Assembly (NCBI RefSeq): GCF_035984655.1
Contig: NZ_JAXCHT010000022.1
Location: 1 to 64,000, forward strand
Reading direction: 5' to 3'
DNA length: 64,000 nt
DNA from: Actimicrobium sp035984655
GTDB taxonomy: Bacteria > Pseudomonadota > Gammaproteobacteria > Burkholderiales > Burkholderiaceae_D
Shown here: positions 34,476-43,425 of the stretch, in pieces
Layout: each line of letters starts with the position of its first letter
How positions within the stretch are numbered: the stretch's first letter is position 1
The notes under the pieces: model-generated
Databases searched by the model: none
What the model saw: only the letters and a program-made list of their open reading frames with translations
Told to the model about the DNA's origin: nothing
Made by a program: the position numbers and the translations under genes

Positions 34476-35089
34476 TGACAACCACCCAACCGATGGTGTT
34501 TGCGCGCGCTGATCAGGGCGAAGAAACAGCCCGCGCCGATTTGTATGGTTTGCTGGCGACGCTGCTGATGGCGCCGCCGTCGCAGGCCTTGCTCGATACG
34601 ATCGGCAGCGCACGCGCGGAGGGCGCAGGCGTACTTGAAACCGCCTGGGCCGATCTGGTGCAGGCGTGCCAGAGCGCCGAGGCGGAGCTGGTGCGCGATG
34701 AATATGAAACCCTGTTTCTGGGCGTCGGCAAACCCGAGGTGATGCTGTACGGCTCCTGGTACCTGTCCGGCTTCCTGATGGAGAAGCCACTTGCTGCGCT
34801 GCGCACCGAGCTGTCGCTGCTCGGCCTGGAGCGCAACGACAGCGTGGTCGAAAGCGAAGATCACCTGGCCTCGCTGTGCGAGGTGATGCGCTATCTGATT
34901 ACCTCCGACGATCCGGTGCATGCCAGTCTGGCAACGCAAAAGACATTTTTCAGCGCGCATCTGCAAGCCTGGGTCGAGGCATGCTGCACCGCACTCGAGA
35001 CGCATCCTGCATGCCGGTTTTATGCGCCGGTGGCGCGACTGGCGCGGGCTTTCTTTGCAGTCGAAATGCAGGCGTTCGATATGCAGTGA
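34475..35089 (+). CDS. TorD/DmsD family redox-enzyme chaperone
   Basis: A 204-residue all-helical protein. TARADLYGLLATLLMAPPS at the start, the central EYETLFLGVGKPEVMLYGSWYL and EDHLASLCEVMRYLI are typical of the family. These chaperones bind Tat signal peptides and help insert the pterin cofactor before export, here most likely for FdhA. The ATG overlaps the previous stop (TGATG). Confidence 0.9.
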   Translation: MTTTQPMVFARADQGEETARADLYGLLATLLMAPPSQALLDTIGSARAEGAGVLETAWADLVQACQSAEAELVRDEYETLFLGVGKPEVMLYGSWYLSGFLMEKPLAALRTELSLLGLERNDSVVESEDHLASLCEVMRYLITSDDPVHASLATQKTFFSAHLQAWVEACCTALETHPACRFYAPVARLARAFFAVEMQAFDMQ

Positions 35090-35111
35090 GAGCAGTGCGT
35101 TGGTTGAGAAA

Positions 35112-35125
35112 TTTTCATGTGAAAA
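35112..35125. promoter_or_regulatory. Short inverted repeat before the fdh structural genes
   Basis: TTTTCA and TGAAAA flank a two-base centre in the 152-base gap after the TorD-like gene. It could be an operator or part of a promoter for the structural genes. No known regulator motif is matched. Confidence 0.3.
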
Positions 35126-35241
35126 ATGGCCGTTAAAGGTTGCGACAGAGCAGCTTTGCGGGGATACTGCGGGGAGAAGGATTGGTGTAGTGACGGCGAT
35201 ATCGTTCGCCCTTCATTGACCAATCTCTTGGGGAGACAAGC

Positions 35242-35433
35242 ATGGCAGAGCAACACAAAAACATGCGGCGCAGTTTTTTCGCCGGGCTCGGATTGGTCGC
35301 TGCGGCTGGAGTTGCAGTCAAGTTGGCGCCGCAGGAAATCACTGCCGCGATCCCCACTCCGGATGAGCCCACGGGCACCGGCTATCGCCTGACTGACCAC
35401 GTCAAGAAATACTACCGCACCACCACTCTCTGA
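35242..35433 (+). CDS. Small Tat-signal protein of the formate dehydrogenase region
   Basis: A 63-residue protein: MAEQHKNMRRSFFAGLGL, a twin-arginine signal, then a short polar tail ending KKYYRTTTL. This matches the small family of Tat targets found just before fdhA in many Proteobacteria. GGGGAGA precedes the start. It lies 16 bases before fdhA. Function unknown; it may assist assembly at the membrane. Confidence 0.87.
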   Translation: MAEQHKNMRRSFFAGLGLVAAAGVAVKLAPQEITAAIPTPDEPTGTGYRLTDHVKKYYRTTTL

Positions 35434-35449
35434 TCGCCGAGGCCTCACG

Positions 35450-38410
35450 ATGCTGCTTACTCGCAAGGGCCAGGATGGCCCCCGTTCGTCTACCCGTTTC
35501 TCCGCAAATCTGGCCGACAACCTGTCGCGCGCCTTGCCAACGATGGATCGCCGGTTGTTCCTCAAGCGTTCCGGGATTGGGGTTGGTGCCGGTATCGCCG
35601 CTGCGCAACTGGGGTTGATCCAGCGCGCCAGGGCCGCCGATGGATCGACTGCCAAAGGTGGCGCGAAGATCGAGGTCAAGCGCACCGTCTGTACGCATTG
35701 CTCGGTCGGATGCGCGGTCGACGCCGTGGTTGAAAACGGCGTCTGGGTGCGTCAGGAAGCGGTGTTCGATTCGCCCATCAACCTTGGCGCGCATTGCGCC
35801 AAAGGCGCTGCACTGCGCGAACACGGACACGGCGAATACCGTCTCAAATATCCGATGAAGCTGGTCAACGGCAAGTACCAGCGCATCAGCTGGGACACGG
35901 CGCTGAGCGAGATTTCGGCCAAGCTGCTCGACATCAGGAAAACCAGCGGTCCCGACTCGGTATTCTTTGTCGGCTCCTCCAAGCACAACAATGAACAGGC
36001 CGCGCTGCTGCGCAAATTCGTTTCGTTCTTCGGCACCAACAACACCGACCATCAGGCCCGCATCTGCCACTCGACCACCGTCGCCGGCGTTGCCAACACC
36101 TGGGGTTACGGGGCGATGACGAACAGCTTCAACGACATGCAGAATTCGAAGGCGATCATGTACATCGGCTCGAATGCGGCAGAAGCCCATCCGGTCTCGA
36201 TGCTGCACATGCTGCATGCAAAGGAAACCGGCGCGAAGATCATCGTCGTCGATCCACGCTATACCCGCACCGCCGCCAAGTCGGATCAGTACGTGCGCCT
36301 GCGCTCGGGCTCGGACATCGCCTTCTTGTGGGGCATGCTGTATCACATCTTCAAGAACGGCTGGGAAGACACCAGGTACATCAACGACCGTGTCTATGGC
36401 ATGGAAAAAGTGCGCGCCGAAGTGATGACGTGGACGCCGGAGAAGGTCGAGGAAGCCTGCGGCGTGCCGGAAGCCGAGGTCTACAAGGCGGCCGAGACGA
36501 TGGCAAAAAACAAGCCGTCGACGCTGGTGTGGTGCATGGGGCAGACCCAGCACACCATCGGCAACGCGATCGTGCGCGCATCGTGCATCCTGCAACTGGC
36601 GCTGGGAAATATCGGCATCGCTGGTGGCGGCACCAATATTTTCCGCGGGCACGACAATGTGCAGGGCGCCACCGATGTCGGCCCGAATCCGGATTCCCTG
36701 CCGGCCTATTACGGTCTGGCCACCGGCGCCTGGAAGCACTGGGCGGCGGTCTGGGGTGTCGATTACGAATGGATCAAGAAACAGTTCGCGTCGCAGGCAA
36801 TGATGGAGAAGTCGGGCACGACCGTGTCGCGCTGGATCGACGCCGTGCTCGAAAAGAACGAACTGATCGATCAGGAAAACAACGTCAAGGCAATGGTGTT
36901 CTGGGGTCATGCGCCGAACTCGCAAACGCGCGGACTGGAAATGAAAACCGCGTTCGACAAGCTCGACCTGCTGGTGGTGATCGACCCGTATCCGTCGGCC
37001 TCGGCGGCCATGGCCAACATGAAGGTGGAAGGCCAGCAGCTCAATGCGAACCGTGCCGTGTACCTGCTGCCGGCTGCCACGCAGTTCGAGACGTCAGGCT
37101 CGGTGACAGCCTCGAACCGCTCGATCCAGTGGCGCGAAAAAGTCATCGAACCGCTGTTCGAATCGCGTACCGATCACATGATCATGTATCAGTTCGCCGA
37201 AAAACTTGGCTTCGCCAAGGAGCTGGTCGCCAGGATCAAGATGGTCAAGGGCAAGGGCGGCATGATGGAGCCCGAACCGGAATCGATGCTCGAAGAAATC
37301 AACCGCGGGTCCTGGTCGATCGGTTACACCGGCCAGTCGCCGCTGCGCATCAAGGCGCACATGCGCAACATGCACCTGTTCGATGTGAAGACGCTGCGCT
37401 GCAAATCCGGCAAGGATGCGCTGACCGGCTACGACATCAGCGGCGATTACTTTGGCCTGCCGTGGCCGTGCTACGGCACGCCCGAGATGAAGCATCCCGG
37501 ATCGCCCAATTTGTATGACACCAGCAAGCACGTGATGGATGGCGGCGGTAACTTCCGCGCCAACTTCGGTGTCGAGCGCGAAGGTGTCAGCCTGTTGGCC
37601 GAAGATGGCTCGCATTCGCTCGGCGCCGACATCACCACGGGCTATCCGGAATTCGACCACCTGCTGCTGAAAAAGCTGGGCTGGTGGGATGACCTGACCG
37701 AGCCGGAGAAGAAAGCCGCCGAAGGCAAGAACTGGAAAACCGATCTGTCCGGCGGCATCCAGCGCGTGGTCATGAAAGTGCATGGCTGCCATCCGTTCGG
37801 CAATGCCAAGGCGCGCGCAGTGGTGTGGAATTTCCCGGATCCGGTGCCGCTGCATCGCGAGCCGCTGTTCGGCACCCGTCCGGATCTGGTCGCCAAGTAC
37901 CCGACCCACGACGACAAGAAGGCCTTCTGGCGCATGCCGACGCTATACAAGTCGGTGCAGCAGAAGAACGTCGAAATGAAGCTGGCCGAGAAATTCCCGA
38001 TCATCCTGACGTCCGGCCGGCTGGTCGAATACGAAGGCGGCGGCGAAGAGACCCGCTCCAATCCCTGGCTGGCCGAGCTGCAGCAGGAAAACTTCGTCGA
38101 GATCAATCCGACCGCTGCCAGTGCACGTGGCATTCGCGATGGCGAGTACGTGATCGTCTCGACGCCAACCGGCGCGCGCATCAAGGTCAAGGCAATGGTC
38201 ACGCCACGCGTGGGCATCGATACGGCGTTCATCCCGTTCCACTTTTCGGGCTGGTGGCAGGGCAAGGACATGCTGGAGTTCTATCCGGAAGGTGCCGCGC
38301 CGATCGTGCGTGGCGAGGCCGTCAATACCGCGACCACGTATGGCTACGATTCGGTGACGATGATGCAGGAAACCAAAACAACGATCTGCCAGATCGAACG
38401 CATCGCGTAA
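35450..38410 (+). CDS. fdhA: Formate dehydrogenase, catalytic (alpha) subunit, Cys type
   Basis: A 986-residue Mo/W-bisMGD oxidoreductase that oxidises formate to CO2, exported by Tat (MDRRLFLKRSG, Arg34-Arg35). A 4Fe-4S cluster is bound by Cys81, 84, 88 and 116. The metal ligand is Cys206 in ARICHSTTVAG, where E. coli FdnG has selenocysteine, so no internal TGA is needed. The C-terminus has the dinucleotide-binding domain (FPIILTSGRLVEYEGGGEET-like). The nearby tungstate transporter suggests W rather than Mo, an inference. Beta and gamma subunits follow. Confidence 0.95.
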   Translation: MLLTRKGQDGPRSSTRFSANLADNLSRALPTMDRRLFLKRSGIGVGAGIAAAQLGLIQRARAADGSTAKGGAKIEVKRTVCTHCSVGCAVDAVVENGVWVRQEAVFDSPINLGAHCAKGAALREHGHGEYRLKYPMKLVNGKYQRISWDTALSEISAKLLDIRKTSGPDSVFFVGSSKHNNEQAALLRKFVSFFGTNNTDHQARICHSTTVAGVANTWGYGAMTNSFNDMQNSKAIMYIGSNAAEAHPVSMLHMLHAKETGAKIIVVDPRYTRTAAKSDQYVRLRSGSDIAFLWGMLYHIFKNGWEDTRYINDRVYGMEKVRAEVMTWTPEKVEEACGVPEAEVYKAAETMAKNKPSTLVWCMGQTQHTIGNAIVRASCILQLALGNIGIAGGGTNIFRGHDNVQGATDVGPNPDSLPAYYGLATGAWKHWAAVWGVDYEWIKKQFASQAMMEKSGTTVSRWIDAVLEKNELIDQENNVKAMVFWGHAPNSQTRGLEMKTAFDKLDLLVVIDPYPSASAAMANMKVEGQQLNANRAVYLLPAATQFETSGSVTASNRSIQWREKVIEPLFESRTDHMIMYQFAEKLGFAKELVARIKMVKGKGGMMEPEPESMLEEINRGSWSIGYTGQSPLRIKAHMRNMHLFDVKTLRCKSGKDALTGYDISGDYFGLPWPCYGTPEMKHPGSPNLYDTSKHVMDGGGNFRANFGVEREGVSLLAEDGSHSLGADITTGYPEFDHLLLKKLGWWDDLTEPEKKAAEGKNWKTDLSGGIQRVVMKVHGCHPFGNAKARAVVWNFPDPVPLHREPLFGTRPDLVAKYPTHDDKKAFWRMPTLYKSVQQKNVEMKLAEKFPIILTSGRLVEYEGGGEETRSNPWLAELQQENFVEINPTAASARGIRDGEYVIVSTPTGARIKVKAMVTPRVGIDTAFIPFHFSGWWQGKDMLEFYPEGAAPIVRGEAVNTATTYGYDSVTMMQETKTTICQIERIA

Positions 38411-38432
38411 ATCGGGCGCACAGGAGAACACC

Positions 38433-39059
38433 ATGGCAAGAATGAAATTCATCTGCGATTCCGAGCGCTGCATCGAATGCAACGGCTGCGTGACCGCCTG
38501 CAAGAACGAACATGAAGTCCCGTGGGGCGTGAATCGCCGCCGCGTGGTCACCGTCAACGACGGCGTCGTCGGGCAGGAAAAATCGATCTCGGTGGCGTGC
38601 ATGCACTGCTCAGATGCGCCCTGCATGGCAGTGTGCCCGGTCGACTGCTTCTATCGCACCGACGAAGGCGTGGTGCTGCACGACAAGGACATCTGCATCG
38701 GTTGCGGTTACTGCTCGTATGCCTGCCCGTTTGGCGCGCCGCAGTTTCCCTCGAATGGCACCTTCGGTTTGCGCGGCAAGATGGACAAATGCACCTTCTG
38801 CGCCGGCGGCCCGGAAGAAGATGGCTCGAAAGAAGAGTTCGAGAAGTACGGCCGCAATCGACTGTCCGAAGGCAAGCTGCCGGCCTGCGCCGAAATGTGT
38901 TCGACCAAGGCCCTGCTCGGCGGTGACGGCGATGTGGTCGCCGATATCTTCCGCAACCGCGTGATGCGGCGCGGCAAGGGCAGCGAAGTCTGGGGTTGGG
39001 GTACCGCCTACGGCCGTGCGCCGCATCCGGAAGCCAAAGCACCGGCAGAAAAATCATGA
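38433..39059 (+). CDS. fdhB: Formate dehydrogenase, iron-sulfur (beta) subunit
   Basis: A 208-residue protein with four 4Fe-4S sites: CIECNGCVTACKNEH, CMHCSDAPCMAVCP, CIGCGYCSYACPFGAP and the KCTFC...CAEMC pair. It passes electrons from FdhA to the cytochrome b subunit. It lacks the C-terminal membrane anchor of E. coli FdnH. GGAGAA precedes the start at 38433; its end overlaps the following lipoprotein gene. Confidence 0.95.
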   Translation: MARMKFICDSERCIECNGCVTACKNEHEVPWGVNRRRVVTVNDGVVGQEKSISVACMHCSDAPCMAVCPVDCFYRTDEGVVLHDKDICIGCGYCSYACPFGAPQFPSNGTFGLRGKMDKCTFCAGGPEEDGSKEEFEKYGRNRLSEGKLPACAEMCSTKALLGGDGDVVADIFRNRVMRRGKGSEVWGWGTAYGRAPHPEAKAPAEKS

Positions 39060-39277
39060 AGGCGGCATGCGTCGTGATGTTGCTGTGTGCGCTGGCCGGA
39101 TGCAGTGAAAAACCGCAGAACATGAGTGCGTCCAGCAGCAAGCCGGACGGCAAGCCATGGCAGGGTGTGCAGGACCCGTATGCGGCCAAGGGCTGGGACA
39201 AGGGCGACAAGGCACGTTGGGAAACCCAGCTGCGGCAGCGCGCGCAAACCCAGAACGAATACGTCAAGACCAACTGA
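39056..39277 (+). CDS. Small lipoprotein inside the fdh operon
   Basis: A 73-residue protein with signal peptide and lipobox CALAGC (lipidated Cys about residue 16), followed by a charged, Trp-containing mature part (KPWQGVQDPYAAKGWDKG). The ATG overlaps the fdhB stop (ATGA), so it is translationally coupled and transcribed with the enzyme. No known function; position suggests a role in attaching or assembling the periplasmic complex. Confidence 0.8.
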   Translation: MKAACVVMLLCALAGCSEKPQNMSASSSKPDGKPWQGVQDPYAAKGWDKGDKARWETQLRQRAQTQNEYVKTN

Positions 39278-39290
39278 TCGGGGACGCGCC

Positions 39291-40433
39291 ATGAAATCCT
39301 GGATGACCCATGTTGCCGTCGCGGCTGCGTTGCTCGCCGCGCTCGATGGTGCCGCATTGGCACAAGCTGCAGCACCGGTCGCGGCTCCGGCACCGGTTGC
39401 CGCTACTGCACCGGCCGTCGAGTCGGTCGATATTCTCAAACAGAACCAGGCTGAACGCACGCGCGACCAGCCCGGCAATGCGGCGCCAACCTTCCGGATT
39501 GTCAAAGAGGGTGTGAAAAATTATTCCAGCTTGCCTGCGCTCGAAGCCGGTGTGCTGGTGCAGCCAAAGCAGCAGTTTCCGGGACAGGGGCGCGCAACCA
39601 CGGCAGGCGAGGCCTGGCGCGAATATCGCAACGGCCCGTTGACCAAGATCGGCGGCTGGCTGTTGCTCATTGCCTTTGGCGGCATCGCTGCCGTGTATTT
39701 CCTGCTTGGCAAAGTCAAGCTCAAGGGCGCCCGCAGCGGCCGGCTGATCGAGCGCTTCACCTCGATTGAGCGGCTCGCGCATTGGGCCACCGCGTTGAGT
39801 TTCGTGGCGCTGTCGGCCTCCGGCCTGACCATCCTGTTCGGCAAATACGTCTTGATGCACGTGTTCGGCCACACCCTGTTCGGCTGGCTGGCTTACCTGT
39901 GCAAGAACGTCCACAACTTCGCCGGGCCGGTGTTTACCGTGTCGATCGTGGTCACCTTCATTGTCTTCATCAAGGATAACTTTCCGGCGCCGAGCGACTG
40001 GCAATGGCTGATCCGGCTCGGCGGCATGTACGGCGGCGGCAAGCATGCCTCGGCCGGGCGCTTCAATGCCGGCGAAAAAATCTGGTTCTGGACTGGCGTG
40101 GTGGTGCTCGGTCTGATCATCAGCGGTTCGGGTTTCGTGCTCGACAAGCTGGTGCCGGGAATCGACTATCCACGCGGGCTGATGCAGATTGCCAACGTCA
40201 TCCATCTGACGACTGCGGTGGTGATGTCCGCCATGGCGCTGGCACACATCTACATCGGCACCATCGGCATGGAAGGCGCACTCGAAGCCATGACGACCGG
40301 CTATGTCGACGATACCTGGGCGGAAGAACATCACGACCTGTGGTACGCCGACGTACAGTCCGGCAAGGTGCCGCGGGTCCGCACCGAAGAGGGCGCAGCG
40401 TATGTCGCCGCCCATCCCCGCAACGCAATCTGA
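39291..40433 (+). CDS. fdhC: Formate dehydrogenase, cytochrome b556 (gamma) subunit
   Basis: A 380-residue membrane subunit. A signal peptide and an exported ~120-residue extension precede a transmembrane helix and the FdnI-like four-helix cytochrome b core. Heme-ligand His occur in RFTSIERLAHWATALSF and the C-terminal NVIHLTTAVVMSAMALAHIYIG region. It passes electrons to quinone. The start at 39291 follows GGGGACGCGCC. The N-terminal extension is longer than in E. coli FdnI (217 residues), as in many betaproteobacteria. Confidence 0.92.
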   Translation: MKSWMTHVAVAAALLAALDGAALAQAAAPVAAPAPVAATAPAVESVDILKQNQAERTRDQPGNAAPTFRIVKEGVKNYSSLPALEAGVLVQPKQQFPGQGRATTAGEAWREYRNGPLTKIGGWLLLIAFGGIAAVYFLLGKVKLKGARSGRLIERFTSIERLAHWATALSFVALSASGLTILFGKYVLMHVFGHTLFGWLAYLCKNVHNFAGPVFTVSIVVTFIVFIKDNFPAPSDWQWLIRLGGMYGGGKHASAGRFNAGEKIWFWTGVVVLGLIISGSGFVLDKLVPGIDYPRGLMQIANVIHLTTAVVMSAMALAHIYIGTIGMEGALEAMTTGYVDDTWAEEHHDLWYADVQSGKVPRVRTEEGAAYVAAHPRNAI

Positions 40434-40444
40434 GCGAGCACATC

Positions 40445-40783
40445 ATGTACATCAAAAAACCACTGCTGCTGGTCATCGGCATTCTGTTGTGCGCCTCCGT
40501 GGCGGCAAAGCTGCCGGCGCCAAGCGAGGAAGCCAAGGCCAAGGCCGACGAGGCAAAAGCCAAAACCGCCTGGACCGACAAGGTCGCGTCGTACCAGCTG
40601 TGCAAGGCACAGGATCGCGTGGCAGCGTATTATCTGAAGTCCAAAGCGGCGCCAACGCCAACGGCAGCGACAACCGGCATCCCGCCTTGCGCCGACCCTG
40701 GCCCGTATGTGGCGGCGCAGGTCGCGACCAAGGTGGGGGTGGCTGACTCGTTGCCGCTCAACAAAGAGCCCATCAAAAAATAA
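40445..40783 (+). CDS. Small exported hypothetical protein in the fdh operon
   Basis: A 112-residue protein with an N-terminal signal peptide (MYIKKPLLLVIGILLCASVAA), a Lys/Ala-rich helical stretch and two mature Cys (QLCKAQ, PPCADPGPY). It is placed 11 bases after fdhC and 12 before the DUF4399 gene. I recognise no family. Co-transcription with fdh is the only functional clue. Confidence 0.72.
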   Translation: MYIKKPLLLVIGILLCASVAAKLPAPSEEAKAKADEAKAKTAWTDKVASYQLCKAQDRVAAYYLKSKAAPTPTAATTGIPPCADPGPYVAAQVATKVGVADSLPLNKEPIKK

Positions 40784-40795
40784 GGAATAGTCGAC

Positions 40796-41182
40796 ATGAA
40801 ACGTTTTTTCCTGCTGGTCAGCACCTTGCTTCTTTCCGCCGCGGCCCAGGCCGCCTCCGTTTCGTTCGTGGAACCGGCTGACGGCGCCACCGTGCCAACC
40901 ACCTTCCCGGTCAAGTTCGCCGTCGACGGCATGGACGTCAAGCCGGCCGGCGAACTGTCGCCAACCAGCGGACATCATCACCTGCTGATCAATGCCACGG
41001 CGATTGCCGCCGGCGAGCCGGTCCCATTCGATGAAACGCATATCCATTTCGGCAAGGGCCAGACCGAGGCGACCGTGACGCTCAAGCCAGGTACCTACAA
41101 GCTGACCATGCAATTTGCCAACGGCGCGCATCAATCGTACGGCCCGGCCTTGAGCAAAACCATTACCGTCACCGTCAAGTAA
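40796..41182 (+). CDS. DUF4399 periplasmic protein
   Basis: A 128-residue protein with a signal peptide (cleavage near AQA-AS) and the DUF4399 hallmarks EPADGATVP, TSGHHHLLIN and TYKLTMQFANGAHQSYGP. The His cluster suggests metal binding, but the function of the family is unknown. It lies nine bases before fdhD in the fdh operon. Confidence 0.87.
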   Translation: MKRFFLLVSTLLLSAAAQAASVSFVEPADGATVPTTFPVKFAVDGMDVKPAGELSPTSGHHHLLINATAIAAGEPVPFDETHIHFGKGQTEATVTLKPGTYKLTMQFANGAHQSYGPALSKTITVTVK

Positions 41183-41190
41183 TCCCGCCG

Positions 41191-42036
41191 ATGACGTATC
41201 GCCCGCAACTGACCAGCGCCAGTGTCGACCTGACCCGCGAGGTCGAGGTGATGGATGAGCGCGGGCGTGTGTCGACCATTGCGATTCCGGCGGAACGGCC
41301 CTTGACCGTCTACGTCGACAAGCGTGAACTGGTCACGCTGATGACGCTCGGCGGCGCGCCCGAGGCGCTGACGCTGGGTTATCTGCGCAACCAGCGTTTC
41401 GTCCGCAAGCTCAGCGATATCGTCTCGGTGCAGGTCGATTGGGAGGTCGAGGCGGTGGCCGTGGTCACGCGTGACGGCATCGAGGACATCGAGGCGCGCA
41501 CCGCCAAACGGGTGGTCACCACCGGGTGCGGCCAGGGTTCGGTGTTCGGCGGACTGATGGATGACATTGGCACGATCTCGCTGTCGCCCGATGCCCGCAT
41601 GACCCAATCGACGCTGTACCGCATTGTCGAGACCATTCGCACGCAACAATCGATTTACAAGCAGGCTGGCTCGGTACATGGCTGTGCGCTGTTTTCCAGT
41701 GACGGCGAGTTGCTGTATTTCGTCGAGGATGTGGGGCGCCATAACGCCGTCGATGCGATTGCCGGGCGCATGTGGCTCGATGATGTGCGCGGCGATGACA
41801 AGATTTTCTATACCACCGGCCGGCTCACCTCCGAGATGGTCATCAAGGGTGCGCAGATGGGCATCCCCTTCCTGCTGTCGCGCTCCGGCACCACACAGAT
41901 GGGCCACATGGTGGCCGAACGGCTTGGCATGGCCCTGCTGGCACGCTGCACCGGCAAGCATTTTCTGTTGCTGTGCGGGCGCGAGCGCCTCGTGTTCGAA
42001 CCCCACCTGTTCGACAACCTTCTCAAACTTGCCTGA
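41191..42036 (+). CDS. fdhD: Formate dehydrogenase sulfurtransferase/accessory protein FdhD
   Basis: A 281-residue protein that in E. coli moves sulfur from IscS to the bisMGD cofactor so that FDH becomes active. Family segments are SVHGCALFSSDGELLYFVEDVGRHNAVD-like (shown in part), DKIFYTTGRLTSEMV and IPFLLSRSGTT. The loop that is CGVCG in E. coli reads TTGCGQGSVFGG, with only Cys113 kept. It directly precedes the tungstate transporter. Confidence 0.92.
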   Translation: MTYRPQLTSASVDLTREVEVMDERGRVSTIAIPAERPLTVYVDKRELVTLMTLGGAPEALTLGYLRNQRFVRKLSDIVSVQVDWEVEAVAVVTRDGIEDIEARTAKRVVTTGCGQGSVFGGLMDDIGTISLSPDARMTQSTLYRIVETIRTQQSIYKQAGSVHGCALFSSDGELLYFVEDVGRHNAVDAIAGRMWLDDVRGDDKIFYTTGRLTSEMVIKGAQMGIPFLLSRSGTTQMGHMVAERLGMALLARCTGKHFLLLCGRERLVFEPHLFDNLLKLA

Positions 42037-42051
42037 CCTGACGGGCGCAGC

Positions 42052-42738
42052 ATGCTGATCGACGCAATTGGCGCGGCGTTTGTGCTGCTTGGTTCCGGCG
42101 ATGCGGCCTTGTGGCGCATCGTGCAGGTATCGCTCACGACGTGTCTGCTGGCCTTATTGATTGCCACGCCGGTTGCAGTCTGGCTTGGCTATGCAATTGC
42201 CAGTCGCTTGTTCTTCGGCCGCCGCATGGTGATCTGGTTGACCCAGGTCTCGCTCTCGCTCCCCACCGTATTGATTGGCCTGCTGTTGTATCTGGTGTTA
42301 TCCCGGCCCGGCCCGGCCGGCCAGTTGCACTGGTTGTTCTCGCAGTCCGGGCTGGTCGCAGGGCAGGTGCTGATTGCCTTGCCGGTGCTCATCGCGTTCA
42401 CGCTGGCTGCCGTCCAGGCCGCTGATCCGCGCCTGGCCGAGACCGCCATCACGCTGGGCGCTTCACACACCCGCGTCATGTGGACGGTGTTGCGCGAAGT
42501 CCGTTTCGGCGTCATGGCAGCCATCATCAGCGGGTTTGGCCGGGTCATCTCGGAGGTCGGCTGCGCGATGATGGTGGGCGGTAATATCGCCGGTGAAACC
42601 CGCACCATCACGACTGCCATTGCACTCGAAACCAGCAAGGGCGAATTCGCCCAAGGCATTGCGCTGGGCGTTGTGCTGATCGCGATCGCGCTGATCATCA
42701 ATGGCGGCTTGCTGCTGCTGCAAGGGGATGCCCGATGA
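42052..42738 (+). CDS. tupB: Tungstate ABC transporter permease
   Basis: A 228-residue inner-membrane protein with five to six TM segments and an ABC permease EAA loop (AETAITLGASHTRVMWTVL). The VISEVGCAMMVGGNIAGETRTITTAIALE segment is typical of TupB/WtpB-type permeases. Its last codons overlap the ATPase start. Position after fdhD supports metal supply to formate dehydrogenase. Confidence 0.92.
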   Translation: MLIDAIGAAFVLLGSGDAALWRIVQVSLTTCLLALLIATPVAVWLGYAIASRLFFGRRMVIWLTQVSLSLPTVLIGLLLYLVLSRPGPAGQLHWLFSQSGLVAGQVLIALPVLIAFTLAAVQAADPRLAETAITLGASHTRVMWTVLREVRFGVMAAIISGFGRVISEVGCAMMVGGNIAGETRTITTAIALETSKGEFAQGIALGVVLIAIALIINGGLLLLQGDAR

Positions 42739-43403
42739 GCAGCCTGCTGGTCATCGACGGTTTGCACAAGCGCTTTGGCGAGCGCGTCCTGCTGGATATC
42801 GATCGTGTCGAGATTGCGGCGGCCAGCGCGACCGTACTCACCGGCGCCAACGGCAGCGGCAAGTCGACCTTGCTGCGCATTCTGTGCGGACTGGAACGGG
42901 CGCAGACGCGCAGCGTCGTTTTTGCCGGAAAGCCGGTGTCGCTGTCGCCGTATCCCGCCGTGCTGCGCGACGCACTGGTGTATGTGCATCAGCATCCGGT
43001 GATGTTTTCCATCAGCGTCGAAGCCAACGTGGGCTACGGCCTGGCTGTGCGCGGCATCGACAAGGCGGAAATTGCGCGACGGGTTGGTGCGGCCATGGAG
43101 TGGGCCGGCATCACGCATCTGCGCGGCACGCGGGCGCGGCATTGGTCGGGTGGTGAAAAGCAACGCGTCGCGTTGGCGCGCGCGCGGATCTTGCAGCCGG
43201 CACTGTTGTTGCTCGACGAGCCGACCGCGAATCTGGACGGCCCGGCGCGCGAACAGGTGCTGGCGCTGATTCCGGCACTGGTGGCCGAAGGGCGCAGCGT
43301 GATCATGGCATGTCATGATCGGGACCTGATCAATCTGCCCGGTGTGCGCCGCATGAAACTGAAAGATGGGCGGCTCGCTGCGCGCGATGCCGCAATGGAT
43401 TAA
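42735..43403 (+). CDS. tupC: Tungstate ABC transporter ATP-binding protein
   Basis: A 222-residue ABC ATPase: Walker A GANGSGKSTLLRIL, signature HWSGGEKQRVALARA, Walker B ALLLLDEPTANLD and switch His in IMACHDRD. It powers tungstate import with TupB. It lacks the C-terminal oxyanion-binding domain of ModC. The start overlaps tupB by four bases. Confidence 0.92.
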   Translation: MSSLLVIDGLHKRFGERVLLDIDRVEIAAASATVLTGANGSGKSTLLRILCGLERAQTRSVVFAGKPVSLSPYPAVLRDALVYVHQHPVMFSISVEANVGYGLAVRGIDKAEIARRVGAAMEWAGITHLRGTRARHWSGGEKQRVALARARILQPALLLLDEPTANLDGPAREQVLALIPALVAEGRSVIMACHDRDLINLPGVRRMKLKDGRLAARDAAMD

Positions 43404-43425
43404 CAATTTATCTAAAGGGAATGCC

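Noticed and set aside
36059..36075. Selenocysteine codon in fdhA
   Set aside because: The position reads TGC (Cys206), and the frame is continuous with no internal TGA.
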